IMG/VR virus record: IMGVR_UViG_3300005590_000001
Span: 1 to 64,000 of that record
Origin: a virus
Length of the DNA: 64,000 nucleotides
Strand: one strand, 5' to 3'
Positions within the stretch are counted from its first letter, which is position 1. The number at the start of each line of letters is the position of its first letter. The position numbers and the translations under genes are program-made. The notes beneath the pieces are model-generated. The model did no database searches, had not been told where the DNA came from, and saw nothing but the letters and a program-made list of their open reading frames with translations. This document shows, in pieces, positions 58,311-64,000 of this stretch.

Positions 58311-58604
58311 TCTCTCAAGAATTTCTTTTACTTTTTGTTTACGTTCTTTATGTTCTTTTTCTTTCTTATCATAAAGCTCATATATTGGTGTAATGTCATC
58401 AAAAACTTGTTCACACTTCAAACAGACCCTAATGGAATAAAATTTACTTGAAGTAAAAAAATCTGGTCTTAGTGATTTTTGACCCCTTTTTTCAAAACAA
58501 TCACACTCTATTTCGTAGAGAGACATAGTTTTGATAAGATAAAAATCATGTTGACACTCATCTGATTTGAAGAAACTTTTTATCCATGTAAAAAACTTAT
58601 TCAT
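58284..58604 (-). CDS. Cys-containing hypothetical protein
   Basis: The 106 residues carry SDECQHDFYLI, IECDCFEKRG and IRVCLKCEQVFDD, a likely zinc-binding set, and a basic helical C-terminus. The last codons fall in the GC-rich island. Overlaps the CCA/NADAR gene by 4 bases. Unknown. Confidence 0.65.
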   Translation of the reverse strand: MNKFFTWIKSFFKSDECQHDFYLIKTMSLYEIECDCFEKRGQKSLRPDFFTSSKFYSIRVCLKCEQVFDDITPIYELYDKKEKEHKERKQKVKEILERSQGSVEAR

Positions 58605-60619
58605 GATATCTCCTGAATTTCTTTTTCAAACAGAATTCTATCTCTAACCTTCATCAGACAAAGCCCAAGCAAATTTTTACCCAACCACTTATCTGGGTCA
58701 CCTATCCTAGGATCATCGGCAGATAAACCAACACCCCAAATCTTATCATAAGGACTAGCTTCAATCAATACTGTATCATTAGTTGCTAGCAATCTTTCTT
58801 TAAGATCCTCATTCTGATTAAATTTCAACATATTAATGGAATTAACTATTTTTTTGTTAGATACACTCCACATATATTCATTGAAATTTTTTACCTGTCT
58901 TCCTAATTTTTTAACTTCATTTGGATCGTGTGTCTTTAAAATTCTTTCTTTAATTTGATGATCATCAAACAAATTTGCTTTCATAAACATCATAGCTTGT
59001 TCAGCAGATGTAAATTTACATTCCTCTCCACCAAGCATCATTTTAAAATTACATCTAAACCATTGACTTAAAAATCCATATTCTTCATTTACTCTGAAAA
59101 ATGTAATAAATTTTTTACCATTCCTCAAAGCAGATTTCATTCTTTTTTCTGTTTTCTTAAAGGTGTTATTTTTATTATACTTATCTCTTATATTTCCAAT
59201 TTCTACCTTAAGTATTTTTTCTTCCGGAGTCATTGTAAGAGATTTATAAAGACCCATACCATCTTTTATCAATATATCCTTATTGATATCATATTTGCTC
59301 AATTGAACACGATATACATGATCTAAAGCTTTACCCATTTCTGGTCCCGGCTTAGCACCAGCTTTAATCAAATCATAACCACTGACTTTTCGAGGCTCTT
59401 TGTCAAACAACACATTAAATTTAGACGCAGTCTCTTCTAAATTATGAATGAAGGCAACATGCTGATCATCTGGCAATTTATCACCGCGACCAAACATATC
59501 AGAGCGTACAAGCATCAACAATTCTGAAATATTTGTGCCAAACTCACTAAGTTTGAACGCTAATTTCTTAATATTTTTTGATGATAGTTTCATATTACTA
59601 TCAAGCATATGATACTTAGTTAAACCCTTAACTGGTCTAACATACATATTTGGAACACCAATCTGTTCAAAGAAATCATCAATAATATCATCGGCGATTC
59701 TTTCGTGATTGTGTGAAGCAATATGGCCTTTATGCAATTTGGTAGTTTTATACTTACCAATATCATGACACAATGCTGCAAAAAACATTTGAATACTATA
59801 ATCTGTATTAAAAATATTTCTTTGTGCAAGAATCGCATACATCATATCAACAACATGACATGTATGTGTGAAGACATCACCTTCTGGGTGATATTCTGAA
59901 TCTTGCGGCGTAAAAATCATTTGCTGAAGAGCAGGCGTATACGATAGCCAACCAGTATTATTCAAAAATTGCAATGCTCGACTCGGTTGAATAGAAGTTG
60001 CAATCTTTTTCCACTCTCCCCAGATTCTCTCTTTTGAGATTGTATAATAATCTCTATGCAGAATTTTAGAATATGTTATCAAATCTGCAGATGGTTCAAA
60101 TTGAAATCGTGCAAGAAATTGTGCCGCACGAAGAACACGCAATGGGTCTTCACAAAATTTTGCCGAAGTTGGATGCAAGATACCATCTTTAAGATTTTTT
60201 TGACCGCCGTAATGATCAATAATAGTGCCATCAAAACTCATCAACATAGAATTTATAGTAAAATCTCTACGAAGACAGGCTTCTTTTGTACTAGTATCTT
60301 TATCGGCGATTATTTTAAAATCTTTATGCGATGGTCCAGTGCTCTTTTCTCTTCTCGGCAAACTAAAATCAAATTCGCCGTCATCATTCGTCAACTTATG
60401 TACAAAAAAAGATTCGCCGTGAGAACTTACTTTACCATATTTTGACAAGGTCTCAACCAAATCTGCCGAATGAACATCATAGACCTCAACGTCCCAATCC
60501 TTTGGTTCATAACCAAGCAAAATATCTCTTACACAACCACCAGCCATAAACAATCTCGCCGAATAACCAGATTGTTTTAGCTCATTCTCAATTTTGAGAA
60601 GGGTCAAAGGAATATCCAT
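58601..60619 (-). CDS. cca: CCA-adding tRNA nucleotidyltransferase fused to HD and NADAR domains
   Basis: The 672 residues contain a class II nucleotidyltransferase head (FMAGGCVRDILLGYEPKDWDVEV, 24-46, with the DxD site), an RNA-binding neck, an HD phosphohydrolase domain (THTCHVVDMMYAI; FFAALCHDIGKYKTT, 251-293), and a C-terminal NADAR/YbiA-like domain (503-662: FFRVNEEYGFLSQWF, FTSAEQAMMFMKANLF, DKIWGVGLS). The front half repairs tRNA 3' CCA ends. NADAR domains cleave ADP-ribose linkages to guanine or related N-glycosidic bonds. The fusion suggests repair of ADP-ribosylated or damaged RNA. Confidence 0.9.
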   Translation of the reverse strand: MDIPLTLLKIENELKQSGYSARLFMAGGCVRDILLGYEPKDWDVEVYDVHSADLVETLSKYGKVSSHGESFFVHKLTNDDGEFDFSLPRREKSTGPSHKDFKIIADKDTSTKEACLRRDFTINSMLMSFDGTIIDHYGGQKNLKDGILHPTSAKFCEDPLRVLRAAQFLARFQFEPSADLITYSKILHRDYYTISKERIWGEWKKIATSIQPSRALQFLNNTGWLSYTPALQQMIFTPQDSEYHPEGDVFTHTCHVVDMMYAILAQRNIFNTDYSIQMFFAALCHDIGKYKTTKLHKGHIASHNHERIADDIIDDFFEQIGVPNMYVRPVKGLTKYHMLDSNMKLSSKNIKKLAFKLSEFGTNISELLMLVRSDMFGRGDKLPDDQHVAFIHNLEETASKFNVLFDKEPRKVSGYDLIKAGAKPGPEMGKALDHVYRVQLSKYDINKDILIKDGMGLYKSLTMTPEEKILKVEIGNIRDKYNKNNTFKKTEKRMKSALRNGKKFITFFRVNEEYGFLSQWFRCNFKMMLGGEECKFTSAEQAMMFMKANLFDDHQIKERILKTHDPNEVKKLGRQVKNFNEYMWSVSNKKIVNSINMLKFNQNEDLKERLLATNDTVLIEASPYDKIWGVGLSADDPRIGDPDKWLGKNLLGLCLMKVRDRILFEKEIQEIS

Positions 60620-60846
60620 TATACTTCTTCTTGTGTAAATTTGTAGTTATGCGTACGCAAAAAGGTCAACAAATTAGGCAAGGTAACCAAACGAATCAAT
60701 GTCCCGTGCCTTCTAGAACCCTTCATTCGCTTTGCATCAATCCATTTTGCAACTGTTCTGGGTGCAACACCCATTATAGCTGCAATATCAGCACTTGTAA
60801 AGACAAATTTATTTACCGGAATTACCAAGAGATCTGATGAAAGCAT
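60619..60846 (-). CDS. Small helix-turn-helix DNA-binding protein (excisionase/MerR type)
   Basis: The 75 residues contain FTSADIAAIMGVAPRTVAKW and a following basic wing AKRMKGSRRHGTL, the HTH_17-like pattern of excisionase and Xis proteins. Ends one base into the CCA/NADAR gene. May regulate the operon. Confidence 0.82.
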   Translation of the reverse strand: MLSSDLLVIPVNKFVFTSADIAAIMGVAPRTVAKWIDAKRMKGSRRHGTLIRLVTLPNLLTFLRTHNYKFTQEEV

Positions 60847-61216
60847 TATAAATCCTTTGTGCGCGACCCCGTTCTAGATTACTTGTAGCACACATAAAAG
60901 CTTCAAACCGTCTTTGTGTTTTATTGCAAACGACCTCTAGAAAACTTTCCCACGATTCAGATTCTGGGATATGAAACTTCGAATTACCCACGATAAACAA
61001 ATCTGGTAAAACATTCCACTCTTCAAGACCCGCATTCAAATCATTTAGAAATGCCATTGCTGGATCATATGATTTAAACCAAAAGGTATCTTTTACTCCT
61101 GAATTCACAATGATTTCACGTTCTTTTACCGTAAATGGTCGAAGATTAAGACGTTTATGCATATCTTCATTGAGAACCCTTGTCAGTCCACGAAAATCAT
61201 CTAATAGTAAAATCAT
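60809..61216 (-). CDS. Hypothetical protein, receiver-like N-terminus
   Basis: About 135 residues from MILLLDDFRGLTRVLNEDMH. The LLLDDF start and SYDPAMAFLNDLNAG recall receiver-like folds used in phages for cyclic-phosphate handling, but the match is weak. The ATG at 61216 overlaps the preceding stop (TAATG). Confidence 0.5.
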   Translation of the reverse strand: MILLLDDFRGLTRVLNEDMHKRLNLRPFTVKEREIIVNSGVKDTFWFKSYDPAMAFLNDLNAGLEEWNVLPDLFIVGNSKFHIPESESWESFLEVVCNKTQRRFEAFMCATSNLERGRAQRIYNAFIRSLGNSGK

Positions 61217-61356
61217 TACCAATCCTCATCTTCATCTTCGTAATAATCATCCTCATCATCATAAAAATCTTCGTCTTCTTCGTCCCAATAATTATCTTCT
61301 TCATCCCAATCTTCTTCACCCTCAACCCAATCGTCTTCTTCATCAGTCATTGGCAT
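61216..61356 (-). CDS. Extremely acidic 46-aa protein
   Basis: MPMTDEEDDWVEGEEDWDEE, then DNYWDEEDEDFYDDEDDYYE and DEDEDW. Nearly half of the residues are Asp or Glu, with regularly placed Trp and Tyr. A GGGAGAT Shine-Dalgarno and TAATG overlap with the next gene support coding. Could be a DNA mimic or an inhibitor of a nucleic-acid-binding protein. Confidence 0.7.
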   Translation of the reverse strand: MPMTDEEDDWVEGEEDWDEEDNYWDEEDEDFYDDEDDYYEDEDEDW

Positions 61357-61501
61357 TGTTCATCTCCCGAAATTTAACAGTAAACTGAGAACCCCTTGGT
61401 CCACAACGTTTAATTTTAGTCTGAAATTTATCAGACAATTCTGCAGTTTTCATTTGTGCATCAACATAATTATTCAGAGGTTTTGTTTTGTTCCACTTCA
61501 T
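61343..61501 (-). CDS. Small basic protein (52 aa)
   Basis: MKWNKTKPLNNYVDAQMKTA, then ELSDKFQTKIKRCGPRGSQF and TVKFREMNNAND. It overlaps the acidic protein by 14 bases and the upstream gene by 32. The strongly opposite charge to its neighbour is notable. Unknown. Confidence 0.6.
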   Translation of the reverse strand: MKWNKTKPLNNYVDAQMKTAELSDKFQTKIKRCGPRGSQFTVKFREMNNAND

Positions 61502-61631
61502 TTATATTAAATCCTTTGCTGAAAAAAGCATCAATGTCTTCTAAAGAAGACATATCAATTGCATTACCAAGCCGACGCAATTCATCCCAAATCAACTGTA
61601 TTTCAATTTCAAGTTCTGCTGAAGTTCTCAT
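61470..61631 (-). CDS. Small helical protein
   Basis: About 53 residues from MRTSAELEIEIQLIWDELRR, acidic and helical. The ATG at 61631 lies four bases past the tRNA-like element, which is why the longer open frame to 61703 is not used. Unknown. Confidence 0.55.
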   Translation of the reverse strand: MRTSAELEIEIQLIWDELRRLGNAIDMSSLEDIDAFFSKGFNINEVEQNKTSE

Positions 61632-61634
61632 AAT

Positions 61635-61768
61635 TGGACCTGTTCGGAATCGAACCGAAGTCTTACCCGCTACTAGAATACCCGTAGTCTTTTGCTTGAG
61701 CATTTATCTACGTTACAGTCCCACCTGTAGATATCTATTTACACGAATAATCAAAACCAGTCAGGCCC
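61635..61768 (-). ncRNA. tRNA-like or tmRNA-like element
   Basis: The 3' end has a T-arm TTCGG-TTCGATT-CCGAA and acceptor CAGGTCC plus A. A matching 5' strand GGGCCTG lies 127 bases upstream, followed by ACTGGTTTTGATT, which recalls the tmRNA start (TGGxTTCGAC). In between are a hairpin ATCTAC/GTAGAT and a short frame GCA AAA GAC TAC ending in TAA. It is too short for a normal tmRNA, so a reduced or decayed form, or a tRNA with an insertion, is possible. Confidence 0.4.
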
Positions 61769-61783
61769 CAGTTCGGACAAACG

Positions 61784-61996
61784 TTATTCGCACGTTACAT
61801 GCTTAGAAAGAAATTCGAAAAATAAACCAAGATTTTCATCCTTGTAAAAAGGATCACACTTCATATTTGTAACATCAGGCATATTCTTATACCTTGCACG
61901 GTACAGATTATACGCCCATTGTCCACGCCGTAAATGATTTGGTGGATCTTGCGTATAAATCTCTATAACAAATTGACCAAGTTGTTCAGGAGTCAT
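61784..61996 (-). CDS. Hypothetical protein
   Basis: The 70 residues MTPEQLGQFVIEIYTQDPPN, with HLRRGQWAYNLYRARYKNMP and LGLFFEFLSKHV. Resembles short helical proteins seen in phages. Starts in overlap with the 39-aa gene. Confidence 0.65.
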   Translation of the reverse strand: MTPEQLGQFVIEIYTQDPPNHLRRGQWAYNLYRARYKNMPDVTNMKCDPFYKDENLGLFFEFLSKHVTCE

Positions 61997-62105
61997 TCTG
62001 ATCCTTTATGTCTTCAAGAGTTTCTTGAGCCTTAGATGCCTTGCGTTGAAAATCTAACGCAATGATCATCAGTATAACAAACCAAAACAAAGGAGATTCA
62101 AACAT
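61986..62105 (-). CDS. Small membrane protein (39 aa)
   Basis: MFESPLFWFVILMIIALDFQ, then a charged helix (RKASKAQETLEDIKDQNDS). Single N-terminal membrane helix. Overlaps the next start by 11 bases. Confidence 0.55.
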   Translation of the reverse strand: MFESPLFWFVILMIIALDFQRKASKAQETLEDIKDQNDS

Positions 62106-62106
62106 A

Positions 62107-62802
62107 TTATCTGTATCCTAAATTTTGCAGGTGCTTAAATCTGTCGGCAAGATTATACGACGACTTACCGTTAAATGAAACAATCATAGGATGTGCCAAT
62201 CCTTTTTCTTTATAAGACAATAACAGCTGAGTCTGCTTTTTTGTCATTATATGCAAACATGTAGCAAAAGCATTTGCGTTTGGATTCTTTGCAAATGCGG
62301 CAACATAATATGGCAATATATTATATTTCTGCACATCTTTTACATTACGCGCAGCAACAAAATTAGTTAGAATAACAGCATCTTTGTCGGTAGATCTACT
62401 AAAATTTTCGATCCATTCTTGCATACATTGTGACAGATAACTACATGTATCCAAATATGCAAGATCTACCGTTGTTTGTCGTAAATGTGTTAGAGCTACA
62501 TTCAAATCAAAAGTGTTGACATCAGTTAACTTTTTGCCGAAAACAAAAACTTTTGTAAAACCCATTGATTCAAGAGTCTTACGTACTTCATCCACCTTAT
62601 TCTTATTGTATTCTACAGCAATGATCGCCGTGTCTAAATCTATCAACCCAAATTCAAGTGCTGATTTGATACAAACACATGTGGTGGATGGCAAACAAAA
62701 AAAACATTTGAAAACTCTTTGACGATATTGCGTCTTAACCGCCGCAAACAGACCCTGAGTAATTTTTTTCTTAATAGGTCTATCTTTAGTTGTGTCAAAC
62801 AT
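62107..62802 (-). CDS. Rossmann-like protein, possible methyltransferase
   Basis: About 231 residues from MFDTTKDRPIKKKITQGLFA. CFFCLPSTTCVCIKSALEFG, AIIAVEYNKNKVDEVRKTLE and DLAYLDTCSYLSQCMQEWIE resemble a class I methyltransferase layout (glycine-poor motif I, acidic strand ends), but the motifs are degenerate, and a catalytically dead or different enzyme is possible. Confidence 0.5.
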   Translation of the reverse strand: MFDTTKDRPIKKKITQGLFAAVKTQYRQRVFKCFFCLPSTTCVCIKSALEFGLIDLDTAIIAVEYNKNKVDEVRKTLESMGFTKVFVFGKKLTDVNTFDLNVALTHLRQTTVDLAYLDTCSYLSQCMQEWIENFSRSTDKDAVILTNFVAARNVKDVQKYNILPYYVAAFAKNPNANAFATCLHIMTKKQTQLLLSYKEKGLAHPMIVSFNGKSSYNLADRFKHLQNLGYR

Positions 62803-62803
62803 T

Positions 62804-63058
62804 CTACCACCTATTAACAGGAACAACCGTGCAAGTACCATCCGCCGTATTCAATTGAAGCTTAATGGTTTCACCATATTTAATGAAATTTTCAGCTACT
62901 TTCTTTACAAGTTCTTTCTCATCTTCTGTAAGATGATCAATCGCAGGATCAAGACAATTAGGTGTTTTTACTATAAACTGAATTGAGATTGGTTCTGGAC
63001 ACTCTTGACTTCCCGGTTTACCCGGTGACGGAAATTCTCCAGCTGCATTAAACATCAA
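62804..63058 (-). CDS. Hypothetical protein
   Basis: The 84 residues start MMFNAAGEFPSPGKPGSQEC and hold a helical middle (LTEDEKELVKKVAENFIKYG) and a beta end (TCTVVPVNRW). Overlaps the upstream gene by 4 bases. Unknown. Confidence 0.6.
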   Translation of the reverse strand: MMFNAAGEFPSPGKPGSQECPEPISIQFIVKTPNCLDPAIDHLTEDEKELVKKVAENFIKYGETIKLQLNTADGTCTVVPVNRW

Positions 63059-63297
63059 CAGACTTCCTTGATAATGACATAATCAGTTTCTGTTACGCCA
63101 AAATATTTCTTGTTCACCTCAAACTCAATATCATCGTAACGACCAACAAATTTGAAAGCATATTCACCAGCTTCTTGCAAAGTATCAAAGACATGATTAT
63201 GATAATCACTAAAAGCTTCATCTTCTAAAAATAAGACAGCTGGTTCTTCTGTTGATTCAGAATAATTGTCACCGGAGAAAACTGCATATTGCATCAT
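63055..63297 (-). CDS. Hypothetical protein
   Basis: About 80 residues from MMQYAVFSGDNYSESTEEPA. The ATG at 63297 has a GAGAG Shine-Dalgarno and lies just past the tRNA fragment; the frame upstream is open by chance. FDTLQEAGEYAFKFVGRY is a helical segment. Unknown. Confidence 0.65.
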   Translation of the reverse strand: MMQYAVFSGDNYSESTEEPAVLFLEDEAFSDYHNHVFDTLQEAGEYAFKFVGRYDDIEFEVNKKYFGVTETDYVIIKEVC

Positions 63298-63312
63298 TAC
63301 TCTCACACAAAA

Positions 63313-63354
63313 CTGGCCCAGCAGGATTCGAACCTGCAACCTAGCGATTTTAAT
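63313..63354 (-). pseudogene. 3' tRNA fragment next to an HNH gene
   Basis: The minus strand reads TTAAAATCGCTAGGTTGCAG, then GTTCGAATCCTGCTGGGCCA: part of an anticodon loop (TAA-AA), 3' anticodon stem, T-arm GCAGG-TTCGAAT-CCTGC and acceptor strand. The 5' half is missing and the break lies in the anticodon loop. Confidence 0.72.
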
Positions 63355-63404
63355 CCCTTTATAAATCGAAATAATGGTAAAATTTTTTATGTTATACCAA
63401 AATT

Positions 63405-63415
63405 TGTGTAATACA
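63405..63415 (+). promoter_or_regulatory. TGYGTAATA element upstream of an HNH gene
   Basis: TGTGTAATACA, 14 bases before the start codon, followed by an AGGAGGA Shine-Dalgarno. Matches the elements at 43940, 46959 and 51418. Confidence 0.5.
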
Positions 63416-63429
63416 TTTAGGAGGAATCT

Positions 63430-63768
63430 ATGAAAAAAAATATCAAAAAACAATGTAAAACACACGGATTAACTGATTTTATTTTAGAAGGACGTGGCTA
63501 TTATCGTTGTAAAAAATGTAGAAGTGCGTCTGTAACAAAATATCGCACAAAAATGAAAATTAAAGCTGTTCAATATAAAGGCGGTAAGTGTGAACGCTGT
63601 GGATATGATCGTAGCATTGCTGCATTAGAATTTCACCATAAAGATCCAACACAAAAAGATTTTGAAATTTCAACAACTGGTTGTACTAGATCATGGGAAA
63701 AAATAAAAGCGGAAGTCAATAAATGTGAATTATTGTGTGCTAACTGCCATCGCGAAATTCATAATTGA
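63430..63768 (+). CDS. Small HNH endonuclease (free-standing)
   Basis: The 112 residues have a Cys-containing N-terminus (YYRCKKCRSASVTKYR) and the HNH/zinc core GKCERCGYDRSIAALEFHHK, then CELLCANCHREIHN. Shorter than the other two plus-strand HNH genes and lacking their terminal helices. Opposite in direction to the genes around it and placed by a tRNA fragment. Confidence 0.9.
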   Translation: MKKNIKKQCKTHGLTDFILEGRGYYRCKKCRSASVTKYRTKMKIKAVQYKGGKCERCGYDRSIAALEFHHKDPTQKDFEISTTGCTRSWEKIKAEVNKCELLCANCHREIHN

Positions 63769-63785
63769 GCTACGCCATTGATGAA

Positions 63786-64000
63786 TTATAATTCATTATC
63801 AACTGTCAAGATTATTCTATAAGTAACACCATCCACTTCAAACAAAAGTTCTGGCATGCATAAAGTACCTCTACCAACCAAACCAACATTAGCCCCACTT
63901 TTTTCAAGTAAAGGCTTAATAGATGTTTTAAGCAGATTCATAGCCAGCTTATTTCTCTGCTCTCTTTGCTCAGCATGTTTTCTATCACGTTCCCGCTCTG
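63786..64000 (-). CDS. Partial gene, C-terminal 70 residues
   Basis: An open frame enters from the right edge and stops at TAA (63786-63788). Visible: ERERDRKHAEQREQRNKLAM, NLLKTSIKPLLEKSGANVGL, VGRGTLCMPELLFEVDGVTY. A charged helix precedes a beta-rich end. The start is outside the window; not recognised. Confidence 0.65.
   Translation of the reverse strand, partial: ERERDRKHAEQREQRNKLAMNLLKTSIKPLLEKSGANVGLVGRGTLCMPELLFEVDGVTYRIILTVDNEL

Noticed and set aside
58164-58451. Open frame on the plus strand across the GC-rich island
   Set aside because: It is antisense to a better gene at 58284 and reads through hairpin sequence; composition is Pro/Gly/Arg-rich as expected from GC-rich non-coding DNA.
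61110-61388. His/Pro/Leu-rich open frame on the plus strand
   Set aside because: It is the complement of the Asp/Glu/Tyr-rich acidic gene, so the repeats are a shadow of that gene.
63764-63785. Possible 5' tRNA half (TAGCTCAAT) at the end of the small HNH gene
   Set aside because: The acceptor strand does not pair with the 3' fragment at 63313 and no D-stem partner follows; the 9-base match may be chance.
1-64000. CRISPR arrays
   Set aside because: No set of short, regularly spaced repeats was found; the only tandem repeat is the coding 60-bp duplication at the left edge.

Overview
The window is AT-rich, gene-dense DNA, apparently from a large tailed bacteriophage. The evidence is short genes that overlap by 1 to 11 bases (ATGA and TAATG couplings), long runs of genes on one strand, many small membrane or zinc-ribbon proteins of unknown function, several tRNAs without encoded CCA, free-standing homing endonucleases, three inteins, one split intein and a group I intron. 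I see no terminase, capsid, tail-tube, DNA polymerase or RNA polymerase gene. This is therefore an accessory or metabolic arm of a much larger genome, and the host cannot be named from it. Secretion signals (Sec and one twin-arginine-like) and envelope-type sugar enzymes fit a diderm host, but that is inference.

Layout. 1-4446 (+): a partial gene with a 60-bp tandem repeat, a secreted protein, a papain-like (C1) peptidase split by an intein, a membrane-anchored thioredoxin-methyltransferase fusion and two small genes, closed by a terminator. 4527-31000 (-): a sigma-like protein followed by a long surface or glycan decoration block. It holds six or seven glycosyltransferase-like proteins, an intein-bearing SDR epimerase, a NodB-like deacetylase, an ATP-grasp enzyme, methyltransferases, a sulfotransferase, a GNAT enzyme and a beta-helix protein. 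Nucleotide enzymes (dCMP deaminase, ThyX), two YopX-like proteins and a tRNA-Arg are mixed in. 30968-33814 (-): an intein-bearing metallophosphoesterase and a polynucleotide kinase-phosphatase.

33811-38626 (-) is the most striking part. It is a compact ubiquitin-like conjugation cassette: a beta-grasp modifier with its own strong Shine-Dalgarno and terminator, an E1/ThiF enzyme, a JAMM-motif protease and three E2-like proteins that each carry a C-terminal zinc module. 39589-43151 (-): a NAMPT-like and a PRPP-synthetase-like enzyme (an NAD-rebuilding pair) flank a second kinase-HAD fusion. 44644-49937 (-): an AAA+ ATPase, an RNA ligase fractured at its active site by a split intein with a Vsr-like endonuclease antisense between the halves, and a RlaP-like nucleotidyltransferase.

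50178-63297 (-): small genes, tRNA-Gln, a second tRNA-Arg, a tRNA-Leu(UAA) interrupted by a 381-nt group I intron, a large DUF2135-like protein, a GC-rich hairpin island, a CCA-enzyme/HD/NADAR fusion, a tRNA-like or tmRNA-like element and further small genes. Four free-standing endonuclease genes lie on the + strand (43982, 47000, 51444, 63430). Each is preceded by a similar TGYGTAATA dyad, and three sit beside tRNA genes or 3' tRNA fragments.

Taken together the genes suggest RNA repair (kinase-phosphatase, ligase, nucleotidyltransferase, CCA enzyme), NAD and ADP-ribose handling (NAMPT/Prs pair, NADAR), a phage-borne ubiquitin-like pathway and host-surface or virion glycan modification. All of these are plausible counter-defence or takeover functions. 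The functional links are inference from families and gene order.
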